Source: Terana coerulea (lineage: Eukaryota; Basidiomycota; Agaricomycetes; Polyporales; Phanerochaetaceae). From it: a stretch of DNA of 18,778 nt. How positions within the stretch are numbered: position 1 is the first letter of the stretch; every line of letters begins with the position of its first letter. A program made the position numbers and the translations under genes. The stretch covers positions 1 through 18,778 of the forward strand of contig JAKOGH010000039.1 in NCBI GenBank assembly GCA_024811115.1, written 5' to 3'. The notes beneath the pieces are model-generated. The model saw only the letters and a list, made by a program, of their open reading frames with translations, made no database searches and had not been told where the DNA came from. Positions 1 to 7,829 of the stretch are shown piece after piece.

Positions 1-17
1 CCGCTCCAGTCTTAGCA

Positions 18-415
18 ATGCCACTGGCGGAGGACAAGTTCCGAATCGAATGTGACGCTTCCGACTTCGCCTCACGGGTGCAACTCTTGAACAACACCAG
101 GATGGCAAATGGAAGCATGTTGCATTCCTCTCTAAAGCGCTCACAGCCACCAAGCGCAACTACGAGATCTACGATAAGGAACTCATGTCTATCATGTCAG
201 CACTTGACGAATGGCGCCAGTACCTAATGGGCGCTCGGCAGGACTTCGAGATCTGGACAGATCATAAAACCTGGAGTACTTCCCGGAAGCCACAGAAGCT
301 GAATAGACGGCAAGCTCGATGGTGTGCCGAACTTGCCGAGTATCATTTCTTGCTTCAGCACAAACCCTGGTCGGACCAACGGAAGGCAGATGGACTCACG
401 ACAGTCTGGATATGA
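18..415 (+). pseudogene. RT/RNase H remnant of the chromovirus
   Basis: Two overlapping frames together show a Ty3-type RNase H. The first has the IECDASDF motif (about 48-71), whose Asp is the usual first catalytic residue. The second (185-415) has SALDEWRQYLMGAR, then IWTDHK (about 250-268) and KPQKLNRRQARW, followed by a degraded HKPxS motif. A frameshift lies near 80-110, and the second frame goes out of register after about 290. In a working element this domain removes the RNA strand during reverse transcription. It is inactive here. Confidence 0.85.
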
Positions 416-569
416 GAATGGAAAAGATGATAACACAGACATTGTAGTACTAAAACCAGAACACTTTCGCAAACTATCCCTACGTAATATAGATCAGCAC
501 ATGCTCGACGGACTAGCCACAGAATGGCTCGCAGATATTAAAAAGCACAAAGCCAACAAGACAAAGTAG

Positions 570-1400
570 TTACGATAGCGTTAGCAAAGAAGGAGACGGA
601 CTGGAAGGAAGACGAAGAGGGATTGGTTACCTGGAAAGATCGGATCTACGTCCCTGTACACCGGAAACTTCGCAAACAAATCATCAAACATCACCACGAC
701 TCGTGACCTTATCAGGCATCCGGGCCAACACAAGACTCACGAGTTGATCACGTGCAACTACTGGTGGCCACGTATTCGTGGAGACATTAGGAAGTACGTC
801 AAGGATGTATCGACTGTCAGAAGACTAAAGTTCACACCGGATCCAAACTCGGCCCGCTTCACCTAAACTAAATCGCCTTTCGACTCTGGGGAAATCATCT
901 CTGTCGACAAAATTGGTACACTCCCCCCATCACTAGGATTCGATGCCATCATCGTGATTGTCTGTACGTTCTCCAAACAGATAATCTGCATTTCCTCTAC
1001 CATCGAGCTCAACGCGCAGCGATGGAGCAAAATCCTACGCGACCATATTGTCGCTTCATCACGGCATCCCGCAGAAGAACGTTAGCGATCAAAGAGCAGA
1101 GTTCAAAACGAGTACATATCTGAACTCTATAAGTCTCTGGGAATCAAGCCAATGCATCCACGGCCTATCATCCGCAGACCGGCGTCGGCGGATAACGCTG
1201 AAGTCGAACAGTACCTTCGACTTTCATCAACTACCGACAATCTGATTGGGCCGAATGGCTACCCCTTGCATCGTTCTCATACAACAACAAGGTCAACAGC
1301 TCCACTGAATAAACTCTGTTCTTCGTCAACAAAGGCTACCACCCTAACTCCAGAAATGAACCCTACCAGAGTAAGAAGGAAACCGTGAGAGACTTTGTAG
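570..1400 (+). pseudogene. Integrase remnant of the chromovirus
   Basis: A decayed integrase is spread over all three plus frames. The HHCC zinc-binding part is visible as RKLRKQIIKHHHDS (about 664-704) and CIDCQKTK (about 807-830). The catalytic core is visible around 895-915 (a SVDKIG-like motif with the first Asp), 1048-1110 (HHGIPQK followed by SDQ, the second Asp region) and 1195-1225 (EVEQYLR, which normally follows the catalytic Glu region). A further piece at 1310-1345 reads FFVNKGYHP in part. Stops and frame changes occur every 50-150 bases. In an intact element this enzyme inserts the cDNA. Confidence 0.85.
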
Positions 1401-1677
1401 ATCGAATGAAATCAGTACGAGAAGAAAGGCAGGCGGCTATTGGATTAGCCCAGGAGACAATGAAGCGCTTCTATGACCGACGGAAGGGAAGACACGTGAA
1501 TACAAGCCAGGAGACCTTGTATGGCTTGAAAGGACCAACATCACTTCCGATCGACCAATGAAGAAGCTCGACAACAAGCGCTACGGCCCGTTCAAAGTTA
1601 AACAAAAACACGGGCGCCTCCGCTTACGAGCTTGAACTCCCAAAGCGTGGAGAAAGATCTATCCCACGGTTAACGAG

Positions 1678-1956
1678 ATGCGGCTCACCGCCCGAGAACC
1701 CTCCTCAATCCTAGGCACGGAACCCGAAGTACCCGATCTGATCGATGGACAAGAAGAACATGAGGTCGAAGAGATTCTGGACGCTAAATTAGACAAAGGA
1801 ATTCTCAAATACAAGGTTCCATGGAAGCACGAAACTGGCCCGTGCAAGTATACATGGGAACCTCGATCCAATCTTACCCACTGCCAGGACCTCATCGACG
1901 CCTTCTACAAGCTGTATACCAGGCGCCCCTCGTCCTCTGACTATTCGAATTCCTCC
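1678..1956 (+). pseudogene. Chromodomain at the integrase C-terminus
   Basis: The frame starting near 1678 reads a C-terminal chromodomain: EVEEILDAKLDKG (about 1765-1803), LKYKVPWKH (about 1804-1830), then YTWEPRSNL and DLIDAFYKLY (about 1849-1917). The aromatic and WEP residues match HP1-like chromodomains, which in chromoviruses are thought to steer integration to particular chromatin. The frame continues to 2271, but the part past about 1956 runs into non-coding DNA and the LTR, so a natural stop has probably been lost. This is the best preserved part of the element. Confidence 0.85.
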
Positions 1957-2080
1957 TGTCGCATTCTGACCCAACATCAATCAGTTCATCGGACACATCG
2001 GTTCCAGGCTATACAATTGGGAAATAGGTCGTACAGACCGAGATGCGGAGTTCTACAGATCACGCCGGACGTGATCCTTA

Positions 2081-2088
2081 GAGAGGGG
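2081..2088 (+). other. Polypurine tract of the retrotransposon
   Basis: GAGAGGGG lies three bases upstream of the start of the 3' LTR (TGTCATGAAC at 2092). That is the position expected for the primer of plus-strand DNA synthesis in LTR retrotransposons. Confidence 0.7.
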
Positions 2089-2091
2089 TTA

Positions 2092-2407
2092 TGTCATGAA
2101 CTTCTGGGTGTCTCTAGGGTATTCTTTTCATTTCCATTGTCTTCTACCCCTATCTATTGTTCTTTCATCGATACTCGTGGTTTCAGTATGTTTCTCTATT
2201 GTCTGAACCGCTCTAGTACATACACGAGGATACCAGGTGGTACTGTACAGTTTAGGAGTACACATGTATAAGTAACTACCGTCTGCAACAGAGAAAGCCA
2301 GTCTCGAGCTGGTCTGTTCCTCAGCTAGTTACTCGGAGACTGCACCATTAGTTCTGTCCCGGTTGAGAGCGTCGCACCTGGTACAGTTGTACTAGTTGTT
2401 GCTGACA
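2092..2407 (+). repeat. 3' long terminal repeat, 316 bp
   Basis: The segment begins TGTCA and ends TGACA, a perfect 5-bp inverted pair of the canonical TG...CA type. It lies just after the purine tract and downstream of the chromodomain. A possible TATA box (TATAAG near 2268) lies inside it. The length is in the usual range for Ty3-type LTRs. The five bases after it (GGTAC, 2408-2412) would be one copy of the target duplication; the other copy is outside the window. Confidence 0.75.
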
Positions 2408-2498
2408 GGTACGTTTTGGTTGAGTGGGTCATCCCTGTAGCTCACACCATGGACTTCTCACTGCTGACTTCGTCAGCGGACAAACAAGAAGTCCCGTT

Positions 2499-2851
2499 CA
2501 TCAGCAAAACGTACAAGCGCTGACGACTGATGAGAGCTGACGAGCACTGAGAGCACTGATGAACGGTTTGGAACCGAAGTTCGAGCCCTGCTGAAGCCGG
2601 ACTTTTACTAGATTTTGTATTTTCTTAGTTCCTCATGTTTCATAAACTATGCTGGACGTGAATGATGATGGTTTACTCATCGAAGCTTTGCTGCAAGAGT
2701 CGGATGCAAGAGGGGTCAAAAACATCTGAGAGCGCTCAAAACAACTACTAAGACTGGCGGGCGCTGACGGCACTGAAGGGACTGAAGCGTGCTGAGATGG
2801 CTTCATCAGTACCTGTCAGTACCGCTCAGCGCCAATGCAACTTTGCTGATG
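2499..2851. mobile_element. Small GCTGA-rich element with short inverted ends
   Basis: The segment begins CATCAGCAAA (2499-2508) and ends TTTGCTGATG (2842-2851), a perfect 10-bp inverted pair. Both ends continue with 8-9 variable bases and then GCGCTGA. The interior is crowded with GCTGA, ACTGA and CTGATGA words in both orientations, like subterminal repeats of a non-autonomous DNA transposon. Its right edge coincides with the point where similarity of the broken minus-strand gene stops. Removing it, with a 2-3 base (AA or AAC) duplication, gives a continuous Ala-Thr-Gly reading. It has no coding capacity. The superfamily is not determined; the short duplication would suit CACTA-type or similar elements. 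Confidence 0.45.
2760..2833. repeat. 74-nt imperfect hairpin inside the small element
   Basis: GGCGCTGA (2760-2767) pairs with TCAGCGCC (2826-2833). Pairing continues inward with a few one-base bulges through CGG, ACTGA, AGG and a second ACTGA, leaving a short loop near 2790-2800. It is probably a structural part of the surrounding element rather than an RNA gene. Confidence 0.5.
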
Positions 2852-2888
2852 TTGCGCACCCAATGGTGACTCCAGTAGCGCTGCCGCT

Positions 2889-2895
2889 CTTGATC
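2889..2895. repeat. Left target-site duplication CTTGATC
   Basis: Direct repeat of 4157-4163. On the minus strand it is GATCAAG and encodes the Ile-Lys of the interrupted gene. Confidence 0.85.
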
Positions 2896-4156
2896 CCCAG
2901 TGAGAAGTGACCAAAATGAGGTACAGCGAGAGCCAACGCCGTCTAGCTGACTCAAACTGTGGAGTTGGATGGATGGGAATGCAAGTCGTAGGATGGTGCC
3001 GCCAAACCTGGACTAAGAGTTAGCACCAGCAAACGAGATGCATCGTGATCCGTCTCATGGAGCTGTGTGAGAGCACGGATGGACCTGGTTGGACGGTTGA
3101 ATGCACAGTGATTGGTTGCACTTATATCCACATCATGGCAGAGAAATATAGCAGAGTCAGACAGTATGCATTTACATCTAATAGATATGTACAAGCAAGC
3201 CTATTCTAGATCTAAAACTGGCTATTTAACCGAAATCCAACCACTTCCAACCGCCTCCATCATCTACTGCGACCAGCCAAGCTCTGGTGTTTGCGCCTGC
3301 TACGTCCCCCCGATGTGAGCCCATTCTCCCACGATAGTGCCGGTAGATTAAGGTCGGCCGCGTTATCGTTGTCATCATCGCCGTGACCAAGACAGCTGCC
3401 ACCTCACTCAGCAACCTGGACACACTCTGCACAATCCTGTAGTGAGCGAGGCAAGACATTTATTTAGTGAATGATACGCACACCTGTGGGGTGCCATGCG
3501 CATATTTGTGACCCTCCGGAGATATAAGCGTGGATGATAGGGACAGCACAAGGTTTCTGAATACTGTAGTGAGCACTGCAATGAAGCTGCAGTAGGTATA
3601 CAACGCACCATGAAGCCTATGCTGACCAAACAGCTCTCCTGACGTCAGCACCCGAAAGCTGGTAGCCAGTAGTATGGTAGAATCCAGTCAAGTCAGAGCA
3701 AGTTTACACATACGAAAGGCAAGACCTCTCACCTGTGCAAAGAGATTTCGCGGTATATGTAGCTCATGGTTGTCGACTGAGACGATGGGGGAGAGGACAA
3801 GGATACCTGTCACTGCATCGAGAACGCGTGCAGGTATAAGTCGTCCGGGCGATGCCGCACTCGGTTCGTGCATGAACAAGCGCCAGTCGAAGGGCCGCGT
3901 CGAGCACAAGCATGCATGAAGACGGCTAGGTGCATGCGCGCACACGCACATAGGCTGCACTTGCATGCTTGGCTAGGGGAGGGAGGGAGGACATCGAAGG
4001 CAGCTGGCCGTAGGAGAGTGCATCGAAGCTCAATCGAAGCGCAGCAGGCCCACGAATAAACGCCGGTGTTGCACTGTGCTGGCTCGCAGGATTGGACTTA
4101 GACCGCTTGACCACGTTGGCTCTCGTTGGACCTTATTTTGGTCACTTCTCACTGGG
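2896..4156. mobile_element. 1,261-bp DNA transposon with 43-bp inverted ends
   Basis: The left end 2896-2938 and the reverse complement of 4114-4156 match at 40 of 43 positions, starting CCCAGTGAGAAGTGACC. CTTGATC is present directly on both sides (2889-2895 and 4157-4163), a 7-bp target duplication. The insertion point is inside a codon run of the minus-strand broken gene. Removing the element and one duplication copy joins VIK to SGSATG in one frame, which independently confirms the exact borders. The interior has only short unrelated ORFs and no transposase motif, so this is a non-autonomous or internally deleted copy. The superfamily is unclear: CAGTG near the end is hAT-like, but a 7-bp duplication is unusual for hAT. 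Confidence 0.85.
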
Positions 4157-4163
4157 CTTGATC
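4157..4163. repeat. Right target-site duplication CTTGATC
   Basis: Direct repeat of 2889-2895, immediately outside the right inverted end of the 1,261-bp element. Confidence 0.85.
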
Positions 4164-4860
4164 ACGTACAAACAGGGCTCGTTGTTGGTATCCAGCATGT
4201 CGGGTTTACGGAGGCAGTCTGCGGTTATGATCTCGCCGAGTGGAAGGAGACGGCCCTCGGGCCACTTGAAGGTCGACTTGCTATCGAAGTGCGGATACAT
4301 CTTCAGTGTGAACTTTTCGGGCGCAATGGCCGTGGCTGAGGGCAAACGTTAGACTAGACAACCTGGAGTGAGAGAAATCGAATGGACTTAAATCAATAAA
4401 GTTTCCCTTCAAGGCATCCTTGAACTTGTCACTGTCAAGCTCGACCACACCCCAGTCTTCCGTGAATCCTTCGGGGTGACCTTGATTGCGAGGGCGGGGG
4501 AGTAGCGCACGTGGCCGATGGTACGGTCATCGGGCTGGCCCCATTTTGTCTCAACCTGGGCGTAGAACTTCTCGAGAGCTTTGATTGCTTCGTTTGTCTC
4601 CTCCAGCCGCTTCCGAACCTTATTCAGCTCCTTCTTTGCATCCGTAGCGTCATTTTCGTCCTCGCCAGCCTCCCTTGCCTCCAAGTTCGGGATCCTGCCC
4701 TTGTCAATATCAATGGCAATGGCGTGGTGGCCAATTCGCAGCTTAATGGAGTCGAGAAGCTTCTCAAATGCGCGAGTGCCGAGAAGCTGGACTTTCTTGC
4801 GAAGCGCATCGCTGTCGGCCGAATGAATACTTGTTGTTGATGTTGTCCGTCTTGAACAAG

Positions 4861-4886
4861 ACATGGTGACAAGACATGGTGACAAG
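4861..4886. repeat. Perfect 13-bp tandem duplication causing a frameshift
   Basis: ACATGGTGACAAG occurs twice head to tail (4861-4873 and 4874-4886). It lies on the codons for the HHVL part of the LTCHHVL motif of the minus-strand broken gene. Thirteen is not a multiple of three, so the duplication shifts the frame. With one copy ignored, the frame runs on from HHVL into FKTDNINNKYSFG. Confidence 0.85.
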
Positions 4887-5631
4887 TGAGTCCCAGGACT
4901 TTGTCACTGTTGCCACCCTCGGCGAAGTAGAGGGCTATCGCATTCCTGGGCGGTCTGCCTGTCGGAGGCAGCAATAGAAAGTCCGAGAGTAGGCGTGAGG
5001 GGTCCGCGAACATCCACAGTATAGTCGACGTCAGAGACGGAGCGAAGAACTAGTGAGCCGGCCGACCGCTTGTAGACGGACTCGCGGTACTCCACCTCAA
5101 CGTCGTCGATGCCGTGGCCAGCGAGAATGTGGAGGACGTCGTTGCTGGGGCCCGACGCGTCGTCAGCCCTGAGCGAAGTCGGGACGAACGCCCACCCAGA
5201 TCACGACAGGACTGAGTATCTCCTTGCTATCTCCTTCGCCGGCTGAGAAAACGATCGACGTCGATAGACGTTCACAACAACTTGTAGCTGTTCAGCGTGT
5301 CCCTGACCTTAGGGCCCACCTCATCATTCCAAATATCGTTAAGCTTATGGTTGAAGACGCCAGCGCGCCTGCTTCAGCCTGCGACGCCGGGACCCTTGGG
5401 CTTAACCCAAGGCCTCTTCTGGCCTCCGGTACGGTAGATGAGCTTCGGGGGAGTAGGAGAGATGCCTGTATAGTAGAACAGGGATTCGGCTTTGGAAACG
5501 ACGTAGAAAGGGGAGTCGGAGGAGATGCTGGACTGGTAGTCGTCTTTGGAGCTGACGCTGCATAAGAAGGGCTCTGAGCATGTTCCGCGAGCAAGGAAGA
5601 GACACGATGCGACAAACTCAATGGAAAGCAC

Positions 5632-5848
5632 TAAACAAGTAGATGAGCGCGTTAGTAAAGAAGAACAGCAGCAGAAAGTAAAAGAACTCGCTTGGGCTTA
5701 TTCAAGCGTCGGCAAAGAGAGATGGTTCACATACACAAAGCACAGTACTAGAGCTCATCTTGAGGTTTGATTTTTGAGGTTTGCTCGACTGCAGCCGGAC
5801 AGAGTGCGGGCCAAACGCCCGGAAGACCACATACAGACAGGCTCAGGG
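5632..5848. other. Upstream flank of the broken gene
   Basis: This 217-bp stretch lies between the 5' end of the broken minus-strand gene and the first MITE. It would have held that gene's promoter. I see an A-rich stretch near 5650-5690 and no convincing ORF, repeat or RNA gene. Confidence 0.4.
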
Positions 5849-5856
5849 GTCACTGG

Positions 5857-6596
5857 TAGTGTTGCCGCGAGGTAAGGCCGCCTTAACCTTAAGGCAAGGT
5901 AAGGCTGCCTTAAGCTGATTTGTCGGCAGGCAGTGGCGCCTCACGGCACATAAGGCCATGCCTTGGCGGGGCCTCAAGGTTTAAAGGCTCTCCCGCCTGC
6001 AAGTATCGTAGTTTCTTGTTTCTTGTACACTCACAGTCTATTGGGAGTCCTAAGAATGTCATTAACTCGAAAGGAATGCATATTAATGTGGAAAACAGTC
6101 TTCCACGTTAGCCTTACCGCTGGTGAGTAGCACAATAGTCGCCAGCCTGAGTGCAAGACTCCGAACCTCTCAGAGGTTGCCGCTCTCTATGGCTGACGGT
6201 TTGTCATGGTAGATATATTGGGTCATTTATAAGAACACACAATGTCACTACATTGCCTGTTCACCACGAAAGTGCTGCTCATGACCTTGAGCTCATTTTC
6301 TCGCTGCAAATATATACACAGGTGCCAGCACTTTCATGCAGCTAAAATTCTCTGATGTCTTCTGCGGTTTGTCTTTCTCCTTACAATACTTTGGTCTATG
6401 CGAACGGAATTCTACCCGTTGTACTTATTGAGTGCCATGCACATCGGTGGTACATGTTCGGGCGCTAATGGCTAGCTCTCTGGAAGGCCGAATACCGGCA
6501 TCCTCTCAGGCTGGGCAGGCCACGCCCCACCTGGGCCTCAAGCACCTAAGGTTTCAGCTCAGCCCACGGTGCCTCGCTCACCTTCCGGCAACACTA
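5857..6596 (+). mobile_element. hAT-like MITE, copy 1 (740 bp)
   Basis: The ends are TAGTGTTGCCG (5857-5867) and CGGCAACACTA (6586-6596), an 11-bp inverted pair of the hAT type (T/C-A-G-N-G start). GTCACTGG lies directly on both sides (5849-5856 and 6597-6604), a perfect 8-bp target duplication as expected for hAT. Both subterminal regions are packed with AAGGC/GCCTT words (for example 5871-5920), the kind of repeats that hAT transposases bind. The interior has only short ORFs without transposase motifs, so it would need a transposase from elsewhere. A small palindrome (AACCTCT-C-AGAGGTT) lies near 6163-6177. Confidence 0.88.
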
Positions 6597-6629
6597 GTCA
6601 CTGGTCAGGACAGCCGACCCAGGCCCACT
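6597..6629. other. Host DNA between the two MITEs, with two TSD copies
   Basis: These 33 bases hold GTCACTGG (6597-6604, right duplication of MITE copy 1), 17 bases of unduplicated host sequence (6605-6621) and GGCCCACT (6622-6629, left duplication of MITE copy 2). They show that the two elements entered separately, 17 bases apart between their target sites. Confidence 0.85.
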
Positions 6630-7404
6630 TAGTGTTGCCGCGAGCGAGGCGAAGGCACCGCGAGGCAGCGGAGCTTGAAACCTTAGGTGCCTTGAGGCCC
6701 ATAAGGTGGGGCCGTAAGGCCTGCCTTAACCTTACCTTCGAGAGGATGCCAGCGATCCAGCCTTCCTTTCCAGAGAGCTAGCTATTAGACGCCCGAACAT
6801 GTACCACTGATGTGCATGACAGAATGCAAATAAGTACACCCGGTAGAATTCCGTTCGCATAGATTAAAATATTGTGAGGAGAAAGACAAACGGCAGAAGG
6901 CATCAGAGATTTTTTCAGCTGCACGAAAGTGCTGGCATCTGTGTATATATCTGCAGTGAGAAGATGAGCTCAAAGTGAGCAGCACTTTCGTGGCGAGCAG
7001 GCAGTGTGGTGACATTGTGTGTTCTTATAAATGACCCAATATATTTACTATGACGAACCGTCGGCCATAGAGAGCGGCAACCTCTCACGAGAGGTTCGGA
7101 GTCTTGCACTCAGGCTGAGCGACTATTGTGCTACTCACCAGCAGGTAAGGCTAACGTGGAAGACTGTTTTCCACATTAATATGCATTCCTTTCGAGTTCA
7201 CGGCATTCTTAGGAGTCCCAATAGACTGCGAGTGTACAAGAAACAAGAAACTACGGTACTGGCAGGCGGGAGAGCCTTTAGGCTTTGAGGCCCCTTAAGG
7301 CATGGCCTTATGTGCCGTGAGGCGCCACTGCCTGCTGACAAATCAGCTTAAGGCAGCCTTACCTTGCCTTAAGGTTAAGGCGGCCTTACCTCGCGGCAAC
7401 ACTA
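6630..7404 (-). mobile_element. hAT-like MITE, copy 2 (775 bp), opposite orientation
   Basis: The copy has the same TAGTGTTGCCGCGAG terminus as copy 1, at both ends (6630 onward, and reverse-complemented up to 7404). GGCCCACT lies directly on both sides (6622-6629 and 7405-7412), a perfect 8-bp duplication different from that of copy 1. Read on the minus strand it is collinear with copy 1 along its whole length, about 90% identical by eye, with small indels. For instance, the palindrome near 7080-7097 has two or three extra bases. It has no transposase coding. It lies 425 bp upstream of the EOS1-like start codon. Confidence 0.88.
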
Positions 7405-7829
7405 GGCCCACTTCCCAAGCCAACCAATCACAGCGCTCCCGTCAAACACCGTCAGTGGTCACCAAATCCGTCATCGTGCCGACGCGCGCTTGGAGAGTTG
7501 TGGCGAAGGCGCCGGCCAAATATTTCCTTGGCGCCGCCGTGCACCGCGCGCTGCTCAACGTTCCGCTCGACTTCAGACTCTACGTCACAGTACCATCCTA
7601 CGTTCCGCTTGAAGTGGCTTGTGTTGCACTTCTGTCGTCTCGAGACCAGCCGTTACGCAAGCACGCAGAGGAACAGCGCTACGTGTCTCGAACAACGCGG
7701 AGGAGGCGAGGCACAAAGGGATAGGCTTGTCTCGGTGTTAGGGGCGAAGTGAAGCGGATTGTGAAATAGGATATTTACTATTCAGTGAGCAAGAAAAGCA
7801 GATTCTGCGCGAAGACACGACCACTCACC
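7405..7829 (+). promoter_or_regulatory. Upstream region of the EOS1-like gene
   Basis: This 425-bp stretch between MITE copy 2 and the presumed start codon is where the promoter and 5' UTR of the downstream gene should lie. I see an AT-rich patch near 7764-7783 (GAAATAGGATATTTACTATT) but no clear TATA box. The open frames across 7302-7752 start inside the MITE and show no family motif, so I treat them as chance. Confidence 0.4.

Larger units (their letters stand above)
1..2407 (+). mobile_element. Decayed Ty3/Gypsy chromovirus, 3' part with LTR
   Basis: This is the 3' portion of a chromodomain-bearing Ty3/Gypsy LTR retrotransposon, cut by the left edge of the window. The order of remnants is RNase H, HHCC zinc finger, DDE integrase core, chromodomain, purine tract and 3' LTR, which is the standard Ty3/Gypsy order with the integrase downstream of RT/RNase H. 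The pol reading frame is broken many times by indels and stops, so no functional polyprotein can be made. No 5' LTR is inside the window, so the age cannot be judged from LTR divergence. The element ends at TGACA (2403-2407). The flanking DNA that follows appears to belong to the broken minus-strand gene described below. Confidence 0.9.
2408..5631 (-). pseudogene. Broken gene, basidiomycete trypsin-like-fold family
   Basis: A decayed minus-strand gene resembles a family I know as uncharacterised in Agaricomycetes, with a trypsin-like fold. In order: SSDSPFYVVSKAESLFYYTG (about 5515-5455), NHKLNDIWNDEVGPKVRDTL (about 5348-5290), DDVEVEYRESVY (about 5112-5075), ALYFAEGG then LTCHHVL (about 4930-4860, a His-motif-like site), a charged helical stretch KELNKVRKRLEE (about 4640-4600), EDWGVVELD (about 4465-4440), and FKWPEGRLLPL with KPDMLD (about 4270-4190). 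Coding then jumps over an inserted element and resumes at SGSATGVTIG (2888-2859). A Ser motif (GDSG) expected further on is not visible. There is a stop at 5374-5376, a 13-bp duplication and several indels. The start codon is not resolved. The family's function is unknown to me. Confidence 0.65.

Noticed and set aside
2579..2587. GTTCGAGCC, resembling a Pol III B box, followed by TTTT at 2602
   Set aside because: No A box at a suitable distance and no tRNA cloverleaf could be built, so no tRNA or SINE is called.
3920..3995. Low-complexity CA/GCAT stretch and GGGAGGGAGGGAGG tract
   Set aside because: Simple-sequence DNA inside the 1,261-bp element. A G-rich tract alone does not support a functional call.
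2952..4059. Several 60-90 codon ORFs on both strands
   Set aside because: They lie inside the 1,261-bp element and have no recognisable domains or transposase residues.
4511..4840. 109-codon plus-strand ORF rich in Leu, Ser and Phe
   Set aside because: Antisense of the broken minus-strand gene, whose own frame shows the family pieces.
6151..7109. Small ORFs of 64 codons with similar sequence on opposite strands
   Set aside because: They look like a conserved gene pair, but the similarity is simply that of the two MITE copies in opposite orientation. There is no transposase motif.
7302..7752. Plus-strand ORFs of 140 and 84 codons next to the MITE
   Set aside because: They start inside the MITE terminus, cross its border into unique DNA and show no family motif. 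Chance frames in GC-rich sequence.
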